Source: Amycolatopsis sp. (GTDB lineage: Bacteria; Actinomycetota; Actinomycetes; Mycobacteriales; Pseudonocardiaceae). Taken from it: a DNA stretch of 59,681 nt. Below the pieces are notes generated by a model, which was given only the letters and a program-made list of their open reading frames with translations, was not told the origin of the DNA and did no database searches. Below are positions 19,231 to 27,071 of the stretch, piece by piece. The position numbers were made by a program, and so were the translations under genes. Where the stretch lies: contig NZ_JAODNM010000065.1 in NCBI RefSeq assembly GCF_025464955.1, positions 1 through 59,681 of the forward strand, read 5' to 3'. Positions within the stretch are counted from its first letter, which is position 1; each line of letters opens with the position of its first letter.

Positions 19231-20363
19231 TCACCGGGATCGGCGAGCTGACCACGAATGATCCCGAAACCGGCAAGCTCAATGACGCCGCGCTGGTGAT
19301 CGAGGACGGGAAGATCGTCTGGGCCGGCCCGAATGCCCAGGCTCCGGCCGCGGACGAGCGCGTCGACGTCGAGGGTCGGGCCGTGCTGCCGGGCTGGGTC
19401 GACAGTCACACGCACCTCGTCTTCGCCGGCGATCGCACGGCGGAGTTCGAGGCGCGGATGGCCGGGAAGCCTTACCAGGCAGGCGGAATCGCGGTGACGG
19501 TCGGTGCGACGCGCGCCGCCTCCGACGCCGAGCTGACCGCGAACCTGCGTCGACATGTCGATGAGGCTGTGCGTCAGGGCACGACTTGCCTGGAGACCAA
19601 GACGGGCTACGGCCTGTCGGTGGTCGACGAGGCGCGGTCGGCGCGGATCGCGGCCTCGATCGTCGACGAGGTGACCTTTCTCGGTGCGCACCTCGTGCCG
19701 CCGGGCGCCGGTGCGGAGTCCTATGTGGACTTGGTCTGCGGCGAGATGCTCGACGCTGTTGTCGACGATGTCCGTTGGGCCGACGTGTTCTGTGAGACCG
19801 GCGCGTTCGACGAGGACCAGTCTGAACGGGTGCTGCTGGCGGCACGTGACCGCGGACTCGGCCTGCGAGTGCACGGAAACCAGCTCGGTGAAGGCCCCGG
19901 CGTCCGGATCGCCGTCGAACTCGGCGCCGCGAGCGTCGACCACTGCACGTACTTGAGCGACGACGACGTCGAGGCGCTCGCGGCGTCGGAGACGGTCGCG
20001 ACGGTGCTGCCGGCGTGCGACCTGTCGACGCGGCAACCGCTCGCCCCCGCCCGGCGGCTGCTGGACGCCGGTGCCACGGTTGCCTTGGCCAGCAACGCGA
20101 ATCCCGGCAGCTCGTACACGACGTCGATGGCTTTCTGTGTCGCGACGGCCGTGCTGCAGATGCGGATGACCGTCGAGGAGGCGGTCTGGTCGGCGACCGC
20201 AGGTGGCGCGCGGGCGTTGCGGCGCAACGACGTCGGTGCCTTGCGGGTCGGTGCGAGGGCGGACGTCCACGTGCTCGACGCCCCGTCCGTCACGCACTTG
20301 GCTTACCGACCCGGCGTCCCGTTGACTTGGGCAGTATGGCGTTGCGGTGAGCGCGTCTTCTGA
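19218..20363 (+). CDS. hutI: Imidazolonepropionase
   Basis: Third step of histidine breakdown: opens the imidazolone ring to give formimidoylglutamate. 381 residues. Metal-binding HxH is in [15 protein letters not shown] (about residue 62), followed by [13 protein letters not shown], the His of [25 protein letters not shown], and [14 protein letters not shown], in which Asn replaces the more usual Asp of SDxNPG. The N-terminal strand carries an ATG that lies inside hutF, so initiation is coupled. It ends the operon; a palindromic element follows at 20381. Confidence 0.95.
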   Translation: MATVITGIGELTTNDPETGKLNDAALVIEDGKIVWAGPNAQAPAADERVDVEGRAVLPGWVDSHTHLVFAGDRTAEFEARMAGKPYQAGGIAVTVGATRAASDAELTANLRRHVDEAVRQGTTCLETKTGYGLSVVDEARSARIAASIVDEVTFLGAHLVPPGAGAESYVDLVCGEMLDAVVDDVRWADVFCETGAFDEDQSERVLLAARDRGLGLRVHGNQLGEGPGVRIAVELGAASVDHCTYLSDDDVEALAASETVATVLPACDLSTRQPLAPARRLLDAGATVALASNANPGSSYTTSMAFCVATAVLQMRMTVEEAVWSATAGGARALRRNDVGALRVGARADVHVLDAPSVTHLAYRPGVPLTWAVWRCGERVF

Positions 20364-20380
20364 CACTCCCAGCGACCTAT

Positions 20381-20511
20381 CGCACTTTTGCGCTTTTGCG
20401 GGGTACCGCGCGCCCGCAACGAGGACACTCTTGCACAAAAGTGCCCCGCAACTCGCCGTCGAGTTGCGGTCTCTGAGAAACTAAGACACCCCACAAAAGC
20501 GCAAAAGTGCG
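20381..20511. repeat. Large nested palindrome, repeat family C, between convergent genes
   Basis: Outer arms of 23 bases at 20381-20403 and 20489-20511 pair with one mismatch (CACTTTTGCGCTTTTG against CAAAAGCGCAAAAGTG). Inside are CACAAAAGTGC (about 20434-20444) and a perfect palindrome GCAACTCGCCGTCGAGTTGC (20448-20467). The inner palindrome recurs exactly at 40644 and in a longer variant at 49997. It ends 3 bp before the stop of the minus-strand gene at 20514, so a two-way terminator role is likely. Confidence 0.85.
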
Positions 20512-20513
20512 GG

Positions 20514-21203
20514 CTAGTGGAGAGGGAACCGGGCGCGGTGGGCGGGGCTGAGGTGGGCGAGGAGGTCCTCGGCCAGCGGCATGAGGTCGTGGTCGGCGGC
20601 GGCGCGGAGGACGCCCGGTAGGCGTTGTGGCGGCAGCAGGCCGATGACGTGGTCCAGCCGGGATTTGTCGTCGAGGACGAAGGCGACCTGCAGTAACGCG
20701 ACGTCGGGCATGACGTCCAGGCAGGCCACGACCGTCCGGTCGGCGAGGTGGCCGACGAACCGGCCGATGGTGATCCAGTCCTCGCGGCGGGTCAGTTCGG
20801 CGGCCACGTCGACAACGGCCTTGAGCGGTATACCCGAGATGATCGCGCTCGCCCGGCGCGGGTCCAGCTCGACGGCGACGTCGGCGAGATAGCCCGTCGG
20901 GAGCCGCTTGGCGACGTCGACGCCTCGCGACGCGTCGATCACTCCGGCGATCCTCGCGCACAGCAGCGGGCCGAAGACCTTCTCGCCGATCTTGGCGAGC
21001 AGCGGCACGGGCAACAGCCTGCTGGCCAGTGCCATTCGCTGCAGCACGGCCAGGTTGGCGTCGAACAGCGTGTCGGTGACTTGCCCGCGCAGGCGTTTGA
21101 GGTCTTCGGGGTCGACGTTCTCGAGATAGGCGAAACGTTCGGGGCCGACGCTGAGGACACGCGCGAGTTTGAGGATCTCCGGCCTGGTACTGAACTCGCT
21201 CAC
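20514..21203 (-). CDS. Hypothetical helical-repeat protein
   Basis: A 229-residue cytoplasmic protein with no signal peptide. It is made of short helical units, for example PTGYLADVAVELDPRRASAI, PLKAVVDVAAELTRREDWIT and LADRTVVACLDVMPDVALLQ. The pattern of a helix pair each about 30 residues resembles MgtE-N-like or HEAT-like solenoids. The function is not known to me. It overlaps the stop of the small gene upstream (ATGA), so the two are co-transcribed. Confidence 0.75.
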   Translation of the reverse strand: MSEFSTRPEILKLARVLSVGPERFAYLENVDPEDLKRLRGQVTDTLFDANLAVLQRMALASRLLPVPLLAKIGEKVFGPLLCARIAGVIDASRGVDVAKRLPTGYLADVAVELDPRRASAIISGIPLKAVVDVAAELTRREDWITIGRFVGHLADRTVVACLDVMPDVALLQVAFVLDDKSRLDHVIGLLPPQRLPGVLRAAADHDLMPLAEDLLAHLSPAHRARFPLH

Positions 21204-21418
21204 AGGCCGACCACCTTGCGTACCGCGCCGCGCAGCAACTGCGGCACGTACCGGAGGCCTTCCTCTCCCGCCTTCGCCAGTGCGGCCGTTTGACGGTGTT
21301 GCGCGTCGTCGAGCGCTCTCGCGAGGTCCTGCTTCGCGGCGTCGTCGAGGGCTGCGATGCCTTCGGGAAGCGGTCCGCCGAGCTGGTCCGCCAACCTGCG
21401 AACGGGCCGTTCAGTCAT
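21200..21418 (-). CDS. Small hypothetical protein
   Basis: A 72-residue helical protein (VRRLADQLGGPLPEGIAALD, AAKQDLARALDDAQHRQTAAL, then QLLRGAVRKVVGL). I chose ATG 21418 because GGAGG lies six bases upstream of it; the frame opens seven codons earlier without a ribosome site. Its stop overlaps the start of the 229-residue hypothetical protein, so the pair forms an operon. No known domain. Confidence 0.65.
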   Translation of the reverse strand: MTERPVRRLADQLGGPLPEGIAALDDAAKQDLARALDDAQHRQTAALAKAGEEGLRYVPQLLRGAVRKVVGL

Positions 21419-21491
21419 GCTTCGCCTCCGATTGACCACGATGTCACTAGCCGATCATCATGCCTCAAAGTCGGCCACTAACGTGGTGAGC

Positions 21492-22205
21492 ATGGCTGAG
21501 ATCGAGACTTCCACAGTCGCCGTGGGCGACCTGTCCGCTTATCTGGCGCGTCCGGTGGGAGGCTCCGCGGCCGGCATGGTGCTGCTGCCGATGATCACCG
21601 GCATCGGCGAGCAGGTCCGCGAGTTCGCCGACACCATCGCCCGGACCGGTGTCACCGCGCTGACCTGGGATCCGTTCCACGGCCCGAGCGCGGACAGTCA
21701 CTCGTTCGAGCAGCTCATGGCGCTGTACCGCGCGTTCGATGACGCCGTCGCTCTCCGGGAACAGGGCGAGCTGCTGGACCACCTGCTCGGCGAGCTGGAC
21801 TGTGCCAAGGCCGGAGTCATCGGCTGGTGCCTCGGCGGGCGCTTCGCCCTCCTTCTCGCCGGTAGCGACGAGCGGGTCGCCAACGTCGTCGCCTATCACC
21901 CGACCGTGACGATCCCGCCGGCGCCGAACCACGACCTCGACGCCGCCGAGTACACCGCCCGGATCACCGCGCCGGTGATGATGCTCTACCCCGGTGCCGA
22001 CACGCTGGTGTCGAAGGAGAGCTTCGAGCGCCTCCAAACCGCGCTCAACTCGCGGGAAAAGGGCGCCAGTATCATCCACGTCTATCCGAACGCCGAGCAC
22101 GGCTTCTCGGGCAGCACCCGGCAGGCCAACCCGATCAACGCCGAGGCGTACGCCATCTCGTGGCCGCAAGCCCTGGAGTTCATCCGCGTCACGACGGCGA
22201 AGTAG
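21492..22205 (+). CDS. Dienelactone hydrolase family protein
   Basis: A 237-residue alpha/beta hydrolase. The nucleophile elbow GWCLGGRFALLL has cysteine at the nucleophile position, as in carboxymethylenebutenolidase; the triad is completed by Asp in LYPGADTLV and His in YPNAEHGFSG. These enzymes open lactones such as dienelactone from chlorocatechol breakdown, but no other aromatic genes are near, so the substrate is open. A GTG two codons upstream is an alternative start. A LuxR remnant follows 13 bp after the stop. Confidence 0.88.
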   Translation: MAEIETSTVAVGDLSAYLARPVGGSAAGMVLLPMITGIGEQVREFADTIARTGVTALTWDPFHGPSADSHSFEQLMALYRAFDDAVALREQGELLDHLLGELDCAKAGVIGWCLGGRFALLLAGSDERVANVVAYHPTVTIPPAPNHDLDAAEYTARITAPVMMLYPGADTLVSKESFERLQTALNSREKGASIIHVYPNAEHGFSGSTRQANPINAEAYAISWPQALEFIRVTTAK

Positions 22206-22218
22206 TCCTTACTTTCGT

Positions 22219-22539
22219 CTGCTCGCCGGCATCCACGCGGTGGCCGGCGGAGCCGCGTTCCTGTCGCCGAAGGTGGCGCAGCGGGTGATCGCGCAACTGT
22301 CCGGCGGCCGCCTCAGCCGCGCCACCGCTGCCCGCGAGCTGATCGCCGCACTGACCGAGCGTGAGCGGGAAGTGCTGGCGTTGCTGGGAAGCGGACTGTC
22401 CAATGCGGACATCGCGCGTCGGCTGTTTGTCGTCGAGGGGACGGTCAAGGCTTACGTCAGCGCGATTCTCGGCAGGCTCGGGGTGAAGAACCGGGTCCAG
22501 GCCGCGATCACAGCCTACGAGGCAGGTCTGGTCGGCTGA
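22219..22539 (+). pseudogene. LuxR-type response regulator, only the C-terminal DNA-binding part left
   Basis: The frame encodes GIHAVAGGAAFLSPKVAQRV (the linker after a receiver domain) and a full LuxR helix-turn-helix (LTEREREVLALLGSGLSNAD, VEGTVKAYVSAILGRLGVKN), ending in ITAYEAGLVG. The receiver domain with its phospho-aspartate is absent; upstream is the stop of the dienelactone hydrolase gene. No start codon with a ribosome site precedes the fragment. It is a 5'-deleted regulator gene. Confidence 0.82.
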
Positions 22540-22557
22540 GCGGAGCGGTTGCGGAGC

Positions 22558-22610
22558 CCCCTCGGGGCCACCCTTGTGGCTTTGAACGCCATCAGGGTGG
22601 CCCCGAGGGG
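22558..22610. terminator. Strong bidirectional hairpin
   Basis: Perfect 17-bp arms CCCCTCGGGGCCACCCT (22558-22574) and AGGGTGGCCCCGAGGGG (22594-22610) with a 19-base loop, followed by TCTTT. It sits between the convergent LuxR remnant and the ABC permease gene, as expected of a shared terminator. Confidence 0.85.
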
Positions 22611-22628
22611 TCTTTGGACGTGACGGGA

Positions 22629-23426
22629 TCAGGCGTCGCGGCGGCGGAGGACGGTGACGCCGGCGAGCAGAGCGGCGGCGGTCCAGGCCGCGCAGATGAG
22701 CAGGCCGACCCAGTGCGGGTAGGGCGAGAAGGTGCCGAAGACCGGGTTCGCTTCGCCGGTCGGCGTCATGGCGTTGACCCCGGCGAACCCGGGGAAGTAG
22801 TCGACGACCTTCGCCGAGATCGCCGACGCGGACAGCAGGGGCAGCATGACGATCAGCACGATCATGGTGACGATCGAGGCGGCGGTGCTCCGCAGGGCGG
22901 AGCCGATCCCGAGGCAGAACAGCCCGAGCAGCGCGAAGTAGCCGCCCGTCGCGACCGCCATCGAGAGCGCGGTCCCGATCGACGTGCTCGGGCCGTGGTC
23001 GCCCTTCACCACGGCGGCGAGCCCCGTGCCGAGCGCGAACAACACGAACCCGAGCGCGAACAACACCGGCACCAGTACGGCGCCTTTCGCCAGAAGCAAA
23101 CGATTGCGCACCGGGACCCACTGCAGTGACGCCCGGATGCTGCCGCTCGTGTACTCACTGGTGATGACCAGCGTCGCCATCGCGATGACGACGAACTGCG
23201 CCAGTTAGAACACCGCTGACACGCTCATCCCGGCGGCGGACAGTGGCCGCTGTTGCGGCTGGTGAGCCGCGGTCCCCAAGACCCCGCTGAACGCGAGCAC
23301 GACCACGGTCGCACTGATCAGGCCGGCCCAGGTCGAGCGGACGGAGAACAGCTTCGTCGATTCCGCCGCGATGGCGCCGCGCAGGCCGCCATGGCGGTCA
23401 GTCGTCTGGTAGGTCATGACCTTCAC
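22629..23426 (-). pseudogene. ABC-2 type permease with an in-frame stop codon
   Basis: The gene starts at 23426 (TTDRHGGLRGAIAAESTKLF, then a first membrane helix) and runs 73 codons to a TAA at 23205-23207. Exactly in frame, it continues LAQFVVIAMATLVITSEYTS and then four more membrane helices to 22629 (GFAGVNAMTPTGEANP between the last ones). The EYTSGSI phrase is typical of ABC-2 permeases. A single C-to-T change of a CAA codon would explain the stop. The start overlaps the ATPase stop by 4 bp. Restart inside the gene could give a headless protein, but function is doubtful. Confidence 0.82.
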
Positions 23427-24349
23427 ACCCCTGCCTTGTGCGAGACGCCGTACTCGACCGAGCCGGCGGTCAACTCCATGTACGCCTGTTCCAGCGACGC
23501 CGTCTGCTCGGTGAGACCGTGTAACCGGACGCCGAGCTCGTACGCGAGGTCGCCGACACTGGCCACGGTCGTGCCGTGGGCGATCAGCTCGTCCTCAGCG
23601 CCGGGCTCGACGGTGACACCGCGCTCGGACAACCTCCTGCTCAGCGCGTCGAAATCACCTCGCCGGGGTAGGCGGACCGACACCCCGCTTCGGGAGTGAC
23701 CGGCGATGAACTCGTCGATGGAGGCGTCGGCGAGCAGCTTTCCCTTGCCGATGACGACCAGTTGGTCCGCGGTCAGCTGCATTTCGCTCATCAGGTGACT
23801 CGATACGAACACCGTCCGCCCTTCGGCCGCCAGCGAGCGCATCAGCTGCCGTACCCAGCGCACGCCGTCCGGGTCGAGCCCGTTCACCGGCTCGTCGAAC
23901 ATCAGCACCCGCGGATCGCCCAGCAGCGCGCCGGCGATCCCGAGCCGCTGGCCCATGCCGAGCGAGAACTGCCCCGCGCGTTTGCCCGCGACGTCCGTCA
24001 GCCCGACGGTCGCGAGCACTTCCTCGACCCGGCGCGCGGGGATCCCGTTGCTGCGGGCCATCGCGAGCAGGTGCTTGCCCGCGCTGCGGCCGGGATGCAG
24101 CGCCTTGGCTTCCAGCAGCGCACCGACTTCCCACAGCGGATGCGGCAGTTCGGCGTACGGTTTCCCGTCGAGGAGTACCCGGCCCGAGGTCGGCCGGTCG
24201 AGCCCGAGCACCATCCGCATGGTGGTCGACTTGCCCGCGCCGTTGGGCCCGAGGAAGCCGGTGACCTGGCCCGGCTCGACGCGGAAGGTCAGGTCGTTGA
24301 CGACGGTCTTTTCGCCGTAGCGCTTGGTCAGTCCTTGAAGCGTGATCAT
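23423..24349 (-). CDS. ABC transporter ATP-binding protein (ABC-2 exporter type)
   Basis: 308 residues. Walker A GPNGAGKSTT (about residues 34-43), signature FSLGMGQRLGIAGAL, Walker B VLMFDEPVNGLDPDG and the switch His in FVSSHLMSEM are intact. The C-terminal extension, ending QASLEQAYMELT-like, is the DUF4162-type region of exporter ATPases that work with ABC-2 permeases. Its partner gene directly downstream carries a stop codon, so this ATPase may lack a working permease. A LuxR regulator remnant lies beyond, which suggests a once complete regulator/exporter set. Confidence 0.92.
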   Translation of the reverse strand: MITLQGLTKRYGEKTVVNDLTFRVEPGQVTGFLGPNGAGKSTTMRMVLGLDRPTSGRVLLDGKPYAELPHPLWEVGALLEAKALHPGRSAGKHLLAMARSNGIPARRVEEVLATVGLTDVAGKRAGQFSLGMGQRLGIAGALLGDPRVLMFDEPVNGLDPDGVRWVRQLMRSLAAEGRTVFVSSHLMSEMQLTADQLVVIGKGKLLADASIDEFIAGHSRSGVSVRLPRRGDFDALSRRLSERGVTVEPGAEDELIAHGTTVASVGDLAYELGVRLHGLTEQTASLEQAYMELTAGSVEYGVSHKAGV

Positions 24350-24445
24350 CTTCTCCCCAATGTTCGACTGGGAGAAGTCTGCGGCCGGCGGGGGTCAGCG
24401 GACATCGGTCTTCGGACCAGGCTGACCCCTGACTTTCGTCAGGGG

Positions 24446-25408
24446 TCAGAGGCGTTCGGCGGAGCGGAGAACCAGGCCACCACTGTCCAAGATGGACTTT
24501 CCGCCCAGATCGCCGAAGGTGGGGCCACCGGCGGCCGCGCGGCTGGACAACACCCGGTGGTGGCCCTCGCTGTCGACGCCGAGGTAGATCCCGACCTGCG
24601 GCTCGGTGCGCGAGTCAAAGAACACCAGGTCGCCGGGCTGCAGCCGGGTGTGTTCCGTGGCCTGCCGTCCGGCTGCGGAAATCACCGGAGTGCCGGTTTG
24701 GGACATCGCCGCCGCGGACCGCGGCAGACCGCCGCCCGTGTTCTCTCCGCGCAGTGGATATCCGCCGCGATAGCCGTAGACCAGGCGGATGAAACCGGGG
24801 TCGTCGACCGACCCGTAGCGGCCGGGGTCGGCGTTCTCGTGCTGGCCGTCCGGGAAGTCCCACGCGATGCCGAGGTAGTCGGTGAAGTCCGCGTTCCCGA
24901 AGGCGGCATCGCCCGCGATGCGTAGTTTCTTGTCGTTCTTGACCACCCGGGCGCCGTCGAGGTACTGCATGGCGATGGCCAGGATGTCCGGTTTGGTGCT
25001 GGTTCTGGTCTTCTCCAGCCAAGGCTGAAACCAGTCCGCCGTCTCCTCGTGCTGATTCCAGACGCGCGGTGCGAGCCGGACCGACGTCGTCGTGGTGACC
25101 GTCGACGCGGTGGCCTTCGGCTCTCGGAAGGTCCTGGCCTGACCGGTGACCACGGCCGTCCGCGAGCCGTCGGTGAACGTCGCGACCAGCGCGTCCGAGC
25201 TGTCGCGGACCTGTGTCCGCGCGGGATTCGCCAACCTGTCGAAGGTGTAGGCAGGCGGGGCCGAGGTCGCGCTGCCGATCGCGGAGACGGAGGAGACCGT
25301 CGCCGCGGCCGTGTCCTGCCCGGCGAACCGGACCGTGCCGGCACCCGAAAGGCCGATCACCAGTGTCAGCGCGGTTATCCGCAGCAGTCGTCGCTTGTTC
25401 ATACTCAC
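24446..25408 (-). CDS. Secreted NlpC/P60-fold protein lacking catalytic residues
   Basis: A 320-residue exported protein with an N-terminal signal segment (KRRLLRITALTLVIGLSGAG). A long N-terminal region is followed by an NlpC/P60 domain (about 138-318). The family's catalytic motif DCSGF is DDPGF here (residues 202-206), so the nucleophile Cys is Asp203. The histidine of HVGIYLG is Gln271 in PQVGIYLG. The rest of the fold (LQPGDLVFFD, GGPTFGDLGGKSIL) is well kept and the frame is intact, so this is a conserved-looking dead enzyme. It is the last gene of the PGA operon, 7 bp after pgsC. Confidence 0.85.
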   Translation of the reverse strand: MSMNKRRLLRITALTLVIGLSGAGTVRFAGQDTAAATVSSVSAIGSATSAPPAYTFDRLANPARTQVRDSSDALVATFTDGSRTAVVTGQARTFREPKATASTVTTTTSVRLAPRVWNQHEETADWFQPWLEKTRTSTKPDILAIAMQYLDGARVVKNDKKLRIAGDAAFGNADFTDYLGIAWDFPDGQHENADPGRYGSVDDPGFIRLVYGYRGGYPLRGENTGGGLPRSAAAMSQTGTPVISAAGRQATEHTRLQPGDLVFFDSRTEPQVGIYLGVDSEGHHRVLSSRAAAGGPTFGDLGGKSILDSGGLVLRSAERL

Positions 25409-25415
25409 CTCGGTT

Positions 25416-25898
25416 TCAGATTGTCGGGACCAGCCCGACCAGCACGCCGCTGATCAGGATCGCGTAACTCACCGCACTGACCCCACCGGTCGCCAGCAGC
25501 GTCGCGACCGGCCGCTGGCGTACCAACTGGTAGGCGATCAGCCCCGGTACGACAAAACCGAGCGTTTCGTGTGCCAGCAGCAGTGGGAAATCGGTTTGCA
25601 CGAACACCAGCAACGACGTCTGGAGCAGCACCCCGAGCAATACGACGGCGGCGAACAACCGCTTGCCGTAGAGGATCACCACGCGCTGCAAACCCTTGGT
25701 GCCCAAGTACGTCAGCGTGGTCATCAGCACGATGATCGCCGCTCGGCGGAAGTCCTCGACCATGGTCAGCGCGATCCAGCCGGGCGTGATCATGCCGCCG
25801 GGGGACAGGTTCGTGGTCAGGTAGCAGACCAGTGACAGCAGCAACCCGACGGCCAGCCCCACGGTCGCGATCTCCGGAGCCAGTTGCGTGGTGATCAC
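25416..25898 (-). CDS. pgsC: Poly-gamma-glutamate synthesis membrane protein PgsC/CapC
   Basis: A 160-residue membrane protein with about five helices. NLSPGGMITPGWIAL (about residues 27-41) and the following VLMTTLTYLGTK are typical of PgsC/CapC, the membrane partner of the PgsB ligase. It starts with GTG 25898, which overlaps the pgsB stop (GTGA), showing tight coupling. PgsC together with PgsB forms the active poly-gamma-glutamate polymerase core in bacilli; the same role is inferred here. Confidence 0.88.
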   Translation of the reverse strand: MITTQLAPEIATVGLAVGLLLSLVCYLTTNLSPGGMITPGWIALTMVEDFRRAAIIVLMTTLTYLGTKGLQRVVILYGKRLFAAVVLLGVLLQTSLLVFVQTDFPLLLAHETLGFVVPGLIAYQLVRQRPVATLLATGGVSAVSYAILISGVLVGLVPTI

Positions 25899-27070
25899 GC
25901 CGCGCCCAGCTTCGCCAGCTCCGCGATGAGGAGTTCGCCCTGACCGTGGATGTTGCCGATCGCCACCACCGACGCTTCCGGGCCGATCCCGTCGATGATC
26001 CCCCGCACCACGTCCTTCGCTGTCCGCGTGCCACCGAGGTCGAGCACCTTGCCGTGCCAGTCGCCGGGGATGGCGACCCGCGCGCTGCGGGTCGGCTCGC
26101 CGATCAGCACGACCCGCTCCGGGGCGATTTTCGGGATGAGGGCGCCCATCTGCCCGTTGCGTTCGGTCCGATCCGGCCGGCAGTTGATCACCACGTGCAG
26201 CGGATCGGCGATCGCGCCCTGACCGCGCAGCCGGTCGATGTTCATCAGGGTCGACGCGGGGTCGTTCGCGGCGAACACGTTGGCGAACCGGAGCCGCTGC
26301 CGTCCGGCCTGGTAGTGGTGCACGCGGAGAACGCCCGGATCCGGTGGGGCGGCCCACATTCCGGCCAGCGCGGACCCCCTGTCGACGTTCAGCAGCGCGG
26401 CGACCGTGAGGGCGATCGCGACGTTCTCCTTGAAGGTGATCCAGCCGAAGCGCCGCATCTCCTCGTCGGTGACCGCTTCGGGGTCGACGGCGATCAGCTC
26501 GCAGTTCCGCTTGGCGGCCTCCTGCCGCAGGATGGGCAGCCGTTCGACCTCGGCGGTGACGCAGACGCCGCCGACGGGCATCGAGCGGCACAGTGAGCGG
26601 GCGACGTCGTCGAGGGTGGGGCCCATTTCGGCGAGGTGGTCCTCGCGGACGTTGCAGAGCACGCCGATGGTGGCCTGGATCAGCTTGCTCTGGTTGATCT
26701 CCTGCAGGTCGGGCAGTACGGCCATGCACTCCATGACCAGCGCGTCCGGCCGGTAGGCGGCCGCGCGGCGGACGATCCCGATCTGCTCGACGACGTTGGC
26801 GATGTCGAACTTGCGGTACACCGGTTCTTCGGTGCCGTCGGGATGGATGAACCGCGCTGCCGTACCGGTGGTCTTTGCCGTGGTGACGAGTCCGCCGCCG
26901 CGGAGCGCGCCAGCGCAGAGGCGGGTGATCGAGCTTTTCCCGCGGATGCCGTTGACCAGCACCCGAACCGGGATGATGCGCAGGTTCCGGTAGTGGCGGC
27001 GTTGCTCCAGCAGGCCGGCGGTGAACATCGCCAGTGCGGACACGAGCAGCGTCCAGTAGAGGAAAAGCAC
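25895..27070 (-). CDS. pgsB: Poly-gamma-glutamate synthase ligase PgsB/CapB
   Basis: A 391-residue Mur-ligase-like amide ligase anchored by an N-terminal helix (YWTLLVSALAMFTAGLLE). The ATP-binding loop is VNGIRGKSSITRL (about residue 42), followed by TTAKTTGTAARFI, VMECMAVLPDLQEINQSKLI and VCNVREDHLAEMGPTLDDVA, all family hallmarks. I chose GTG 27070, one base after the upstream stop; the longer frame would add 52 residues that belong to the upstream gene's other frame. It activates glutamate and adds it to the gamma-carboxyl of the growing chain. Confidence 0.92.
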   Translation of the reverse strand: MLFLYWTLLVSALAMFTAGLLEQRRHYRNLRIIPVRVLVNGIRGKSSITRLCAGALRGGGLVTTAKTTGTAARFIHPDGTEEPVYRKFDIANVVEQIGIVRRAAAYRPDALVMECMAVLPDLQEINQSKLIQATIGVLCNVREDHLAEMGPTLDDVARSLCRSMPVGGVCVTAEVERLPILRQEAAKRNCELIAVDPEAVTDEEMRRFGWITFKENVAIALTVAALLNVDRGSALAGMWAAPPDPGVLRVHHYQAGRQRLRFANVFAANDPASTLMNIDRLRGQGAIADPLHVVINCRPDRTERNGQMGALIPKIAPERVVLIGEPTRSARVAIPGDWHGKVLDLGGTRTAKDVVRGIIDGIGPEASVVAIGNIHGQGELLIAELAKLGAA

Positions 27071-27071
27071 G

